Shown here: positions 44,159-53,219 of the stretch, piece by piece
How positions within the stretch are numbered: the first letter of the stretch is position 1
Layout of the letters: every line of letters begins with the position of its first letter
NCBI RefSeq assembly: GCF_000011385.1
Contig: NC_005125.1
Span: 4,092,001-4,156,000 of the forward strand
Length of the DNA: 64,000 nucleotides
Origin: Gloeobacter violaceus PCC 7421
GTDB taxonomy: Bacteria > Cyanobacteriota > Cyanobacteriia > Gloeobacterales > Gloeobacteraceae
Direction: 5' to 3'
Position numbers and translations under genes: made by a program
The notes under the pieces: generated by a model
What the model saw: only the letters and a program-made list of their open reading frames with translations
Told to the model about the DNA's origin: nothing
Database searches by the model: none

Positions 44159-44830
44159 TCAGGCGGGCTCAGGGGCGTACCCGGCCCGCTGCAAAAAGGT
44201 GGCCGCCCGCTCCCAGCCGAGTCCCCGCCGCACGACGACAGGTTGCTCCCCGCTCAGGTCGATCACCGTCGAGACCTGGGTGAGGAGCAGGCCGTCCTGG
44301 GCCGGGGGGTCCAATTCGACGATCCCATCGACCACCGGGGCGAGCGCTTCGAATAGTTCGTATTCGTAGCGGATTTCGCTCCCATCCGCCGAGCGGGCGG
44401 AAGTGGAGATGAGCGGGTTGCCCAATCCCGCAAGCAGCGCCTGGCAGAGCGGGTGGTCGGGGACTCGGATGCCGGTGGTGCGGCGTTTAGGATCGAGCAC
44501 CAGCTTCGGCAGGGCGCGGGTGGCGGGCAGCAAAAAAGTATAGGGACCGGGGAGCAAGTGGCGCATCAGGCGGTAGGCGTCGTCGCCAACCCGGGCGTAG
44601 GTGGCCACGTTCGAAAGCGACGGGCACAAAAAGGTGAGCGGCTTGTCGTTGCTGAGGCGCTTGATGCGCTGCACCCGCTCGATGGCGCCCTTGTGGAGCA
44701 AATCGCAGCCGATGGCGTAGGTGGTGTCGGTGGGATAGAGCAAGACGGCCCCAGCGCGCAGCGCCTGCACAATCCGCCCGAGGCGTTCGGGCTGCGGGTC
44801 TTTGGGGTGCAGATAGTAAGTGTTGGCCAT
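44159..44830 (-). CDS. Sua5/YciO/YrdC-family protein (threonylcarbamoyl-AMP synthase type)
   Basis: ATG 44830 (MANTYYLHPKDPQPERL) gives 223 residues; the frame to 44965 overlaps the divergent HAD gene and is rejected. The YrdC core reads AGAVLLYPTDTTYAIGCDLLHKGAIERVQRIKRLSNDKPLTFLCPSL, then GPYTFLLPAT, RTTGIRVPDH and PLISTSARSADG. Members make L-threonylcarbamoyl-adenylate for the t6A tRNA modification; the YciO branch has unknown function and this sequence looks somewhat YciO-like. Divergent start next to the HAD gene. Confidence 0.88.
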   Translation of the reverse strand: MANTYYLHPKDPQPERLGRIVQALRAGAVLLYPTDTTYAIGCDLLHKGAIERVQRIKRLSNDKPLTFLCPSLSNVATYARVGDDAYRLMRHLLPGPYTFLLPATRALPKLVLDPKRRTTGIRVPDHPLCQALLAGLGNPLISTSARSADGSEIRYEYELFEALAPVVDGIVELDPPAQDGLLLTQVSTVIDLSGEQPVVVRRGLGWERAATFLQRAGYAPEPA

Positions 44831-44939
44831 GGCCGGACCTCCTGGGGGCGGTGTCGCTCCTCTATTTTCAGTTTCAACGATCGCGCCGCACCTGCAAGCG
44901 CTTGCCGCCCAGCGGTGCGGTGTGGCACGATAGGCGGCT

Positions 44940-45626
44940 GTGGAAAGACTGGTGCTGTTCGACATCGACGGGACGATCCTGAACGTCCATGGCGTCGGTT
45001 CGCGGGCGTTGCTCGCGGCGATGGAGGCCGTGTTCGAACGGCAAATCGACCCGGCGGGCTACTCGATGAGCGGCAAGACCGACACCCAGATCGTGGTCGA
45101 ACTGCTTGAGCGCACCGGCGGCTGGCCGGGGGAGGTGGCGCCGTTGCTGCCGCGGGTTTGGGACAACTATCTGGAGCGATTCACCCCGGCTCTCGCGGCT
45201 TGCCATCCGCACGTCTACGCCGGGATCGTGCCGCTGTTGGCGGCTCTAGAGAACCGTAGCGAGGTGGTCATCGGCCTGCTCACCGGCAACGTCGAACCGG
45301 CCGCCTGGCTGAAACTGCGGCGGGTGGACCTTGCCGAGCCGTTTCGACTGGGAGCCTTCGGCGACGCCGCCCCCGAGCGCTGCCTGCTGCCCGAGATCGC
45401 CGTCGAGAACGCCCGCAAACTCACCGGCCACCATTTCAGGGGCAAGGAGATCGTGATCATCGGCGATACCCCCAACGATGTCGCCTGCGGTCGCCATCTG
45501 GGGGCAAAGTCGATCGCCGTGGCCACGGGCCGCTTTGATGAAGCGCAACTGGCCTCGCACCGCCCTGACCATCTCTTTTTGGATCTGGGCGACACTGAGC
45601 AAGCCCTGGCGGCGATCCTGGATTAG
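44940..45626 (+). CDS. HAD-superfamily phosphatase
   Basis: 228 residues, GTG 44940 start. Motif I VLFDIDGTILNVHG, motif II near GLLTGN, motif III/IV GKEIVIIGDTPNDVACGRHLGAKSIAVATGRFDEAQL. The cap domain is helical (residues 15-90), as in phosphoglycolate-phosphatase-like HADs. Substrate unknown. It is divergent from the YrdC gene with about 110 bases between starts. Confidence 0.92.
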   Translation: MERLVLFDIDGTILNVHGVGSRALLAAMEAVFERQIDPAGYSMSGKTDTQIVVELLERTGGWPGEVAPLLPRVWDNYLERFTPALAACHPHVYAGIVPLLAALENRSEVVIGLLTGNVEPAAWLKLRRVDLAEPFRLGAFGDAAPERCLLPEIAVENARKLTGHHFRGKEIVIIGDTPNDVACGRHLGAKSIAVATGRFDEAQLASHRPDHLFLDLGDTEQALAAILD

Positions 45627-45935
45627 CAGACCGGGTCACGCTCAATTTCCCCCCGTCCGGAGGCCCCGGTGGCGTGGAGGGCACCAGCGAGCGGTTGCGC
45701 ATGTCCCCCAGACGAAAACCGCAGGCCCGTCGGAACCGTCCGATGGGTTGAGTGGAATATTCGTGAAAACCTGCCAAGGTCAATGCCACGTCATGGGCAA
45801 CCGTTGAACAGTTCACGGGCGAGTAGTCAACGATTGGGCGGCGATTGGCCTGGATGTGGACAAGGTTTCTTTCGAGGATGAAGGCGAACGACCGGATATT
45901 GCCCGGTTGTCCCTTCCCTTCTTAAGGAGACGATA

Positions 45936-46970
45936 ATGATGCGACGCATGCTGTTGCAATGGTGCTGCGCGGGCACCCTCGCCCTCGGTGGCATCCTTCT
46001 GCCGGGCGTCCCCGCCCTGGCGGGGGCCACGGCGACGACCGTGTCGGCTTCCGGAAACGAACTCAGGGCCACCACAACAACCGCTTTGCTGGGAGGCAAA
46101 GACGAAGGCTTCGGCTGTGCCAAGGCCACAGAAGGACAGGCCAAACAGACCGACGAGGACCCCAAGGCGGATCCGGCGGCCAAGCCCCCGAAAAAAGGCG
46201 GATGCGACGACGTCTACGACGCCATCAACAAAGTGAACGATGCCCGCAGCGCGAAAGCCGTCGCCGGTAACACCACCGCCGAGGGTGGTGCGGGACTCAC
46301 TGCAAAAAATAACACGGACAAAACATACAGAGTAGCGGCCAGGACCGTGGCCAACAACAACGGCACCGCCGACGCCAAGGGATCGTTCAAAGATCCCCTG
46401 GTGGTGGGCAGCGAAACCGGCGAAGCCTTCTCGACCGATATCGTCCACTCGCTGGAGACACTGACCATGTCCGGGTCGAGGGACAACGAACTGTCCTCGG
46501 CCAGCACCACCTTCCACTACGACATGGCTTTTGCCGTGGCCCCGGACGAGGTATCGGCGGGCAGTCCGACGCCGTTGTTTTCCTTCGACATCGGTTACAC
46601 GGTCGGGCAAACCCCGACGCTGTCGCTGTTCGTGGCCCCGGCCCTATCCGGCGTGCCGGGTTGGGAGCAAAGCGCCCTCGAAAGCCAACTGCGCGCGCTG
46701 GTGACAGCGGGTGGAACCGCCGGGGTGAACCTGGGTGGCTACGCTTTCCCGGCCATCCCCTTTTCTGTGCCGGCCGGCCAATCGCTGATTCTCTACACCA
46801 CCGACACCGCCCAGACCAACGCCTGCAGCAATGACGAACCGGCACCCATCGGCACGCTGAAAAGCGGCGTTACCAACGGGGAGCCCATCATCGAGGTGGC
46901 CTGCCTTAACGCGGCTATCGTCGACCGGGGCAGACCCGTGGACGGTGGCCTCGGCCGGTCGGCACCGTAG
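45936..46970 (+). CDS. Secreted hypothetical protein
   Basis: 344 residues, ATG 45936 following TAAGGAGACG. Signal peptide (MMRRMLLQWCCAGTLALGGILLPGVPALAG), then a Thr/Ala/Asn-rich region with few cysteines (GFGCAKATE, KGGCDDVYD, NACSND, VACLN). The body (residues 120-300) is beta-rich: FHYDMAFAVAPDEV, FSFDIGYTVGQTPTLSLFVAP, FPAIPFSVPAGQSLILYTTDTA. It may be a secreted beta-sandwich. No family recognised. The upstream 309 bases (45627-45935) have no gene. Confidence 0.7.
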   Translation: MMRRMLLQWCCAGTLALGGILLPGVPALAGATATTVSASGNELRATTTTALLGGKDEGFGCAKATEGQAKQTDEDPKADPAAKPPKKGGCDDVYDAINKVNDARSAKAVAGNTTAEGGAGLTAKNNTDKTYRVAARTVANNNGTADAKGSFKDPLVVGSETGEAFSTDIVHSLETLTMSGSRDNELSSASTTFHYDMAFAVAPDEVSAGSPTPLFSFDIGYTVGQTPTLSLFVAPALSGVPGWEQSALESQLRALVTAGGTAGVNLGGYAFPAIPFSVPAGQSLILYTTDTAQTNACSNDEPAPIGTLKSGVTNGEPIIEVACLNAAIVDRGRPVDGGLGRSAP

Positions 46971-47030
46971 AGCGTGAACTTGTCCGGTGTGTCCGGGGGT
47001 CTCGCTCCAGGGGTGAGGCCCCCAAACCGT

Positions 47031-47355
47031 TCACAGTTGCCTGCGGGCCGCCTCGGCGACCATCCAGGCAATTTGTAAAAGGGTGTAGTCCTCTTGCAGT
47101 TGTGCGACCAGTCCGGGGGTCCGGCCGCCGGGCCTCAAGCACCTTTCGACCCGGCGCACACCGACTTCAAAGCGCAACGGTTGACTCGTCTGCCAGGCTT
47201 CCATCTGCGAGCGCCACTGCCCAAACAGCACCGGGTCGATGGGCACCAGACCGGCGCGAAAATCCAACAGGTGCCGCAGGAGAACTTCCTGGTTCTCGGG
47301 GGGCTGTGTTGCAAATATAATTTGTGATGCAGTTTTTTCCAGAATATCCGTCTGC
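47031..47355 (-). pseudogene. Truncated hypothetical gene (5' end lost)
   Basis: A continuous leftward frame reads TDILEKTASQIIFATQPPENQEVLLRHLLDFRAGLVPIDPVLFGQWRSQMEAW... ending VAEAARRQL. No ATG, GTG or TTG lies before the internal TTG at 47267, and an in-frame stop precedes the frame at 47356. The preserved part is about 105 residues. It seems to have lost its 5' end, next to insertion-sequence debris. Family not recognised. Confidence 0.55.
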
Positions 47356-47462
47356 TAGGCGGCTAATCCAAACAGACCCGTCTAATCCACAGATAATGCC
47401 CCTGCTTGGCAGGATCTCTATGCCCTGACGATTTGGAGGCGGCACTCCTTGCCGACGGGCTC

Positions 47463-48167
47463 TCAGGACACCGCGGGTCGCCGCTGGGCAAGATTGATTT
47501 CAGTGATGGTCGATGCTGGGGACATTGCGAGGGCACAGTCGATCACTGCTGCTAGGTCTGCGAGTGGAATCGCTTGCTGTTCGCCAAAGCGTCCCTCGGC
47601 AATATCCGCCTCGACCTCGGGGGTGGCGACATTGCCTGGGTTAATCACCGTCAGCCCGATGCCGTGCGGGCGCAGGTTGATTTGCATCGCTTGCACGGCT
47701 CCGCGCAGGCCGTACTTCGAGGCTGAGTTGGCGACCTCTCGTGTCGCGGTGTTGTCGAGTGCGGACAGCGAACCGATGAACACCGCCCGCGGATTGGCCG
47801 CCCGCTGAAGGTTGGGGAGGAGAGTCTGGACTAGCAGGATTGGCGCTGTTAAGTTTACCGAAAGCACGAAGGCCGTCTCCTCCGGTGGACTTCCCTCAAA
47901 GTCGTAGGCGTCTGTGAAAGCTCCCTTCTCCCAAACACCGCCAAGATAAAGCAGAACGTCGAGCGGCTCTTTCCCCATTGCCGCACCAATCCGGGCGATA
48001 TCTTCGCGTTTGGACACATCCGCTTGGAGCCACCGACCCACCGGTGAGGTTGTGCGCGATACAGTCCATAGATGCTCGACACGATTGACATAGTGCGCTG
48101 CCACGTAGGCCCCAATTCCTCGACTGGCACCGACGATAAGCATCGTTTTAATCACAATTGCAGTCAT
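47463..48167 (-). CDS. Short-chain dehydrogenase/reductase
   Basis: 234 residues, ATG 48167. SDR motifs: TMLIVGASRGIGAYVAAHYV (TGxxxGxG-type nucleotide site), NSASKYGLRGAVQAM (YxxxK catalytic), and the NAG-like LYLGG segment. NAD(P)-dependent reduction of an unknown carbonyl substrate. It ends beside a region of short imperfect repeats. The 10-bp inverted repeat (47375/48871) brackets this gene and the following IS remnant. Confidence 0.9.
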   Translation of the reverse strand: MTAIVIKTMLIVGASRGIGAYVAAHYVNRVEHLWTVSRTTSPVGRWLQADVSKREDIARIGAAMGKEPLDVLLYLGGVWEKGAFTDAYDFEGSPPEETAFVLSVNLTAPILLVQTLLPNLQRAANPRAVFIGSLSALDNTATREVANSASKYGLRGAVQAMQINLRPHGIGLTVINPGNVATPEVEADIAEGRFGEQQAIPLADLAAVIDCALAMSPASTITEINLAQRRPAVS

Positions 48168-48254
48168 TTATTGTTGACGGGGTGACAGAAAGGCTGAAAC
48201 GCCTGCACCATCTCGCTTTGATGCCTGTAACCTAAAGAAGAAGGGCTTGCCACT

Positions 48255-48836
48255 GTGGGCAAACCCCATATCCAAATTATGTTGCCTTTATTCTACCAAC
48301 ACTTCCTCAAACATCGACTTGCCGAAGACCAGGTCATCTTCCTTCAGCTTCTTGTCCATACTCTCCAATGTCAACAGCACCTCTGCATCCAACGACTTGC
48401 CGAGGCGCTTCCCCTGACGATCAAGACCGACAGCAGGCGCAAAGCCATCCAACGCTTTCTGCTGCTTCCCCAACTCAACATCTGGCGCCTCTGGCTGCCC
48501 TTGCTTGCCCTGATTATCAACCGCTTTGCCGATAATCCTCATCGCCTTATCCTCGCTTTCGACCGCACCAACTGGTACAAGTACAATCTGCTGATGGTTG
48601 CTCTCATCTGGCAAAAACGTGCCATCCCCATTTACTGGCGGCTACTTAATCATGACGGCAATTCCAGTTTGGCTGAGCGCAGAAGTGTTCTTCGACCTGT
48701 TTTCCGATTCTTCCGCTCCAAATCGATCGTGGTCCTCGGGGACCGCGAGTTCGGTTCTGTCGATTTCGCCCGGTGGCTCTAGGCACAGAACGTCGCTTAC
48801 TGTCTGCGGTTGAAGCAAAGCGAGTGGTAATCCTGG
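48255..48836 (+). pseudogene. IS4-family transposase remnant with an internal stop
   Basis: The frame from 48255 encodes MGKPHIQIMLPLFYQHFLKHRLAEDQVIFLQLLVHTL... LILAFDRTNWYK (DDE first Asp) and ..IVVLGDREFGSVDFARWL, then TAG at 48780. Past the stop the same frame continues AQNVAYCLRLKQSEW, so the protein is broken by a nonsense codon; the third catalytic part is missing. A decayed insertion sequence. Confidence 0.8.
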
Positions 48837-48877
48837 CAATGCCTGGGGAATATCCATCTTGAACCTAAGTAGACGGG

Positions 48878-49345
48878 TCAATTAAAAAGGTAGCGTTCGC
48901 ACGCATATCCCTTGTGACGGTAGCGGCCGTCTATCGCCTCGATCACCGCCACACCCAGTTCGTATTCCATCTCGTAACTTCGACCTTGCATCCCGTGACG
49001 TTTGATTTGCAACCACTCCCCTTCGATGTCATTCAACTGCGGACTGTACGGCGGCAAAAAGAAAATGTACAATCCCTGCTCTTGCCATTGCGGCCATTTC
49101 TCCCGTACACGCCAATGGCGATGCACTGAATAATTATCCTGCACAATCACTGTGATTTGACCAGATTCTTGCAAGCGTTGCAACGCTTTTTTTGCCTCCC
49201 ATTCCATCAATTCGATATACGTTGCACTTTTAATGCTTCCAAAACATACTCCGTAATCAAAACTGCTTTCTGGACAATAAATTCCCAGAACGCTGATGCG
49301 CTTTCCAATTACAGATAAGTCTGAAATTATTGCCTCAACGGACTA
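48878..49345 (-). pseudogene. IS630-family transposase remnant (C-terminal part)
   Basis: The frame reads VEAIISDLSVIGKRISVLGIYCPESSFDYGVCFG...IVQDNYSVHRHWRV...FLPPYSPQLNDIEGEWLQIK with the D and E of the DDE domain, but has no start and is preceded in frame by a stop at 49345-49350. The first about 170 residues expected of the family are absent. Directly follows the other transposase remnant in opposite orientation, a nest of old insertions. Confidence 0.8.
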
Positions 49346-49455
49346 ATTTCTGGGCGCTTTCGGATTTGCAAATTGCCTCGAAAAACAAGTTTAAGGACTG
49401 GATGCGGTTGTTAGCGGTTCGTTGTTTTATGAGCAGGGTATGGGCATCTCAGAAA

Positions 49456-50199
49456 TTAATTAATAATTTCTCCTTTGTTATTGTCCAACTTTTCACGCCA
49501 TTTTTGGAGTTCCTCAGGTGTTTGTCTCACCCAATCTGTTACTTCGCCAACGATTTTTAATGGTGCTTGGGAGCGATATGAGCGTGTCGGATTGCCCGGA
49601 AATTTTTTGTCTGTAACATTCAGGTCATTTTCAAAACCCCCTGTCGGTTCAACGATATAAACACGTTCACGTCCATCGCCTTTTGCTAATGCAGCAGCTA
49701 GTCCCGCCCCATTAACAAGGGCTGTGAGATAAATGTGATTCATTTTGAGTTCAGGTTTGTAATTAGAACTGCCCCCTGCTGTCAGCAAATCGCCAACCTG
49801 CAAATCTGCTTTCGTCCCATGATAAAAAGGGCCTTTGTCAGAAGGTTTATCCTTAAACGAAGTTGCTAATTCATAATTCTTTTTTGCCTTGTCAGGGTCG
49901 CTTAAGTCCTCATAGCATTTGGCAATGTTTGAATATAGAGAAGGGAAAGCACTCTTAACAGTGTCGTTATTTATTTTTAATGCAAACTGCAAAGCCATTT
50001 CGAGCCATTTTAATTTATCGGAAACATTTTTTTGATGTCGGGCTACATAATGAGCTGAAATAAATTTTTCAAAGTCGTTTGTCGCTTCGTTCCAGGCTTG
50101 AAAAAACGGTTTACTTGCTTCTTCAGGTTTGCCTTTTTCTTCCATGCCCATACCTTGAAGACAGAGTTTAACAACATTGTTGTTTGGGTTGAATTCCAT
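49456..50199 (-). CDS. TPR-like domain fused to Arr rifampin ADP-ribosyltransferase
   Basis: 247 residues, ATG 50199 (MEFNPNNNVVKLCLQGMGMEEKGKPEE). The N-terminal about 125 residues form tetratricopeptide-like helices. The C-terminal about 120 residues match Arr enzymes: GPFYHGTKADLQVGDLLTAGGSSNYKPELKMNHIYLTAL, RERVYIVEPTGGFENDLNVTDKKFPGNPTRSYRS, then LKIVGEVTDW. Arr transfers ADP-ribose from NAD to rifampin-type drugs. Composition is strongly AT-rich relative to neighbours (a 60-base sample at 49981 counts 21 G+C) and the fusion recalls Bacteroidetes proteins, suggesting recent transfer. Flanked by IS remnants. Confidence 0.88.
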   Translation of the reverse strand: MEFNPNNNVVKLCLQGMGMEEKGKPEEASKPFFQAWNEATNDFEKFISAHYVARHQKNVSDKLKWLEMALQFALKINNDTVKSAFPSLYSNIAKCYEDLSDPDKAKKNYELATSFKDKPSDKGPFYHGTKADLQVGDLLTAGGSSNYKPELKMNHIYLTALVNGAGLAAALAKGDGRERVYIVEPTGGFENDLNVTDKKFPGNPTRSYRSQAPLKIVGEVTDWVRQTPEELQKWREKLDNNKGEIIN

Positions 50200-50566
50200 A
50201 ATTATTTTGTCTCTCAATTATTGTAATATCAATTTAGTTGCTTGTCCTTAGACCGTTAAAGTTTATAGCAACTACCGCTAACAATCCAAATGCAGCGGAC
50301 GGACGAAAACCGCTGGTGCATTGTGAAAGGGAACTGCCGCCGCTGATTTGGGGCGTTAGCTGGCCCTTGGACACTCGATCGCCGCTTCACGGGTATTACC
50401 TGCCAAATTGCGTCATTTATTCTGAGACGCGACACCAGATGCCGCTGTCCAGGGGCAGGTACGTGGTAGGGACAAGGGGCTCGGGAAGTGATCCGAGTCC
50501 CTTTGTCCGCAGTGGGTGGGGCTAGCGGGTGGCCTGGCCTATCGAGGCCCCGGCGAGATGTTCTGC

Positions 50567-50998
50567 TCAGACGTAGCCGAGTTTTTTGACCTCGCTGCGG
50601 AGCCGCTCCTCCTGTTCCCGCAGTTCGGGCGTGAAGGCTTCCCCGAAGTCGCCAGCCTCGAAGACCGGGCGAATCTCGATCTCAGATTCGCCTTCCATCG
50701 GGCAGGGACAGCGTTTGACCCATTCGATGGCCTCCTCCATCGAATTCACCTGCCAGATCCAAAAACCAGCAATCAGTTCCTTGGTCTCCGTAAAAGGTCC
50801 GTCGATGACACTGCGACTGGTGCCGGAGAAGCGCACGCGCGCTCCCCTGGAACTGGGATGCAACCCCTCGCCGACGAGCATAATTCCCGCCTTGACCAGT
50901 GCTTCATTGTACTGCCCCATCTCGGTCAGCAGTTGCTCGCTGGGCATCACACCAGCCTCGGACTCCTGGGTGGCTTTGATGAGAACCATGACTTTCAT
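50567..50998 (-). CDS. YCII-related (DGPF) domain protein
   Basis: 143 residues, ATG 50998. MKVMVLIKATQESEAGVMPSEQLLTEMGQYNEALVKAGIML, with the name-giving VIDGPFTETKELIAGFWIWQVNSMEEAIEWVKR. Ferredoxin-like fold, active site unknown. It is the usual partner of ECF42-type sigma factors; its sigma gene follows leftward-upstream at 51145. Gap of 147 bases. Confidence 0.92.
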   Translation of the reverse strand: MKVMVLIKATQESEAGVMPSEQLLTEMGQYNEALVKAGIMLVGEGLHPSSRGARVRFSGTSRSVIDGPFTETKELIAGFWIWQVNSMEEAIEWVKRCPCPMEGESEIEIRPVFEAGDFGEAFTPELREQEERLRSEVKKLGYV

Positions 50999-51144
50999 TA
51001 CTCAATCTCCCTGTATGCGCAGTTTCCGAACTGGGCTGCCGGTCGCAGAAGACCGCGTCTCAACCCTTGCTCTGCTACCTAGTCGAACTGGAACTCGCCC
51101 AATCGACACTGCGGGCAGATTTTTTCCGTAGAAGGACCGTTCGT

Positions 51145-52416
51145 TCAGCCCATCTCCCGCAGGCGTCTTTCGAGGAAGCGCCGCTCGGCTTCCTGTTTCA
51201 CCAGGGCGAGGGCGCGCCGGTAGGACGTCTTTGCCTCGGCGGTCCTGCCCAGCCGCCGACACAGGTCGGCCCGCGCCGCATGGGCGAGGTAGTAGTGCGC
51301 CAGGTCTCCCCGGGATAGGAGGGCGTCGATCAGCTCCAACCCCGCCAGGGGGCCGTCGCGCATCGCCACCGCCACCGCCCGATTCAAGTCGATGACCGGC
51401 GACGGTTCGACTTGGGCGAGCAGGTCGTAGAGGGCAACCACCCGGGCCCAGTCGGTTGCCTCAACACTCGGTGCTGTGGCGTGCACCGCCGCGATGGCCG
51501 CCTGGAGCGTGTACCGACCGAACCGGCCCGACGCCAGGGCCTGCTGCACCAGCGCCCTGCCCTCGGCGATCTGCGGCTGGTTCCAGAGGGTACGGTCTTG
51601 ATCCTCAAGCAGGACCACATCGCCCGTCGACGAAGTGCGTGCGGCGCGGCGCGATTCTTGCAACAGCAGCAGGCCGAGGAGCCCCGCCACCTCGGCCTGC
51701 GGCAGAAGTTCCAGGAGCAGTCGCCCCAGACGAAGGGCTTCTTCCACAAGATCCGCCCGCGTCAGGGCGTCACCGGAGGAGGCCAGGTATCCCTCGTTGA
51801 ACACCAGGTAGATCACCTGGAGCACCCTGTCCAAGCGTTCAGGCAGGTCGGCCGTAGACGGCACCTGGTACGGAATGGACGCCTCGCGCAGCCGCGCTTT
51901 GGCACGCACGATCCGCTGGGCCAGGGCGGCGGGAGCAACGAGGAAGGCACTTGCGACAGCTTCGGTCGTCAGCCCACACACTTCCCGCAGAGTCATCGCC
52001 ACCTGCGCTTCGCTGGATAGGACAGGATGACAACAGGTAAAAATCAGGCGCAATCGGTCGTCCTCGACATCCTCGTCTCCACCGGGCGCAGTGGCGTGGG
52101 CGTCCAGTTGCCGGGCGAGTTGGTCAACCGAGGCGTCGAAGCGGGTGCGCCGCCGAAGGGCATCGATCCCCCTGAAGCGGCCCACCGACACTAACCATGT
52201 TCGCGGGTTGGCAGGTAGGCCGTCCCGTGGCCATTGCTCGACGGCGGCGGTGAAGGCTTCGTGCATGGCCTCCTCGGCCAGGTCAAAGTCCCCCAGCAGA
52301 CGGATGAGGCTTGCGAAGACGCGACGCGATTCAAAGCGATAGATATCATCTATCCGCCCGCGTATCTGATCGGCAGGGTTCTCCAGCATCCATCGCACTG
52401 CCCGTTCTCTAACCAT
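51145..52416 (-). CDS. ECF-type RNA polymerase sigma factor with C-terminal helical extension (ECF42-like)
   Basis: ATG 52416 (MVRERAVRWMLENPAD) is chosen over a longer frame to 52536 that overlaps the next gene. 423 residues. Region 2 reads FASLIRLLGDFDLAEEAMHEAFTAAVEQWPRDGLPANPRTWLVSVGRFRGIDALRRR; region 4 is LTTEAVASAFLVAPAALAQRIVRAKARLR. The C-terminal about 200 residues are TPR-like helices (LLGLLLLQESRRAAR ... AHAARADLCRRLGRTAEAKTSYRRALALV). No anti-sigma gene. ECF42 regulators control DGPF genes, the adjacent YCII gene fits. Confidence 0.9.
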   Translation of the reverse strand: MVRERAVRWMLENPADQIRGRIDDIYRFESRRVFASLIRLLGDFDLAEEAMHEAFTAAVEQWPRDGLPANPRTWLVSVGRFRGIDALRRRTRFDASVDQLARQLDAHATAPGGDEDVEDDRLRLIFTCCHPVLSSEAQVAMTLREVCGLTTEAVASAFLVAPAALAQRIVRAKARLREASIPYQVPSTADLPERLDRVLQVIYLVFNEGYLASSGDALTRADLVEEALRLGRLLLELLPQAEVAGLLGLLLLQESRRAARTSSTGDVVLLEDQDRTLWNQPQIAEGRALVQQALASGRFGRYTLQAAIAAVHATAPSVEATDWARVVALYDLLAQVEPSPVIDLNRAVAVAMRDGPLAGLELIDALLSRGDLAHYYLAHAARADLCRRLGRTAEAKTSYRRALALVKQEAERRFLERRLREMG

Positions 52417-52468
52417 TGTGAGGAAGCAGCACAGAAAGCGCAGGCACCCCCGAAAATGGATGGCCTCG

Positions 52469-53152
52469 TCAGTCGGGGGTACTCTCGAGGGCCGGGGGCG
52501 TCGAGCGCGGCGAGCGCAGTTTTTCGTAGACGGCAAAGCTGCCGTCCGCCTCCCGCAGATAAACCTGTTCGGGTTCTATCTCACGGCTGCCCAGAAAAAT
52601 GGTGTTGCGCTTGAAGATGTAGCCGGAACTGACCAGACCGCTAGCCTCGATGCGGCGTTCGCCGGTGCGGACATAGCCGAATTGGCCGTAGCTGATCCAC
52701 TCGGGGGCGCTGTTAAATTCGCGGTGGACGGCGAGGGCCTGCTGGTCCTGAAGCACCTGGCGCAGTGAGGTGGCCCACTCCTGGGCCAGGGCGCGGGCGG
52801 AGGTGTTGTGTTTGGCGGTATCGGCGGCGGTGATCGTCACCAGCAGCGCGTCTCCCAGCAGCACCTGCCAGTTGCCGCCGAGAGCTTTGGCCGCCACGGG
52901 CGGGTCGCTGCGGCGGGCCAGCACCTCGTTGAGGCGGGCCTGCACCAGGGCGGTGCGCGCCGCGAGCGCCTCGGCGTCGGCAGCCCCCAGCGTAAAGATG
53001 CCCCGCGTGTCGAGCACCACCTGTCCGGGAAAGCGGACAGGCTCCGGGACATCAAGTTGAGCAGCGGCCGGAAAGGCACCAAAAAGCAGCGCCACGCCCA
53101 CAAGCCAACCGCACGCCCATCGTTTTGAAGATTGCAAAGAACGCTTGCCCAT
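52469..53152 (-). CDS. Secreted protein resembling the periplasmic domain of cyanobacterial MscS-like channels
   Basis: 227 residues, ATG 53152. A signal peptide (WACGWLVGVALLFGAFPAAAQ) precedes VRFPGQVVLDTRGIFTLGAADAEALAARTALVQARLNEVLAR, a pattern that in cyanobacterial MscS-family proteins forms the N-terminal periplasmic domain. The channel helices are absent here, so it stands alone. It ends 53 bases before the sigma gene start. Role unknown. Confidence 0.65.
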   Translation of the reverse strand: MGKRSLQSSKRWACGWLVGVALLFGAFPAAAQLDVPEPVRFPGQVVLDTRGIFTLGAADAEALAARTALVQARLNEVLARRSDPPVAAKALGGNWQVLLGDALLVTITAADTAKHNTSARALAQEWATSLRQVLQDQQALAVHREFNSAPEWISYGQFGYVRTGERRIEASGLVSSGYIFKRNTIFLGSREIEPEQVYLREADGSFAVYEKLRSPRSTPPALESTPD

Positions 53153-53219
53153 CGTCGGTCAACAATACACTCCTCCCATCAAAGGGCATCTGTCCGACCC
53201 AGGCAACCGCGCGCCCGGA

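Noticed and set aside
48255-48782. IS4-like ORF as an intact transposase
   Set aside because: A TAG stop breaks it before the last catalytic segment and the following frame continues the homology; it is a remnant.
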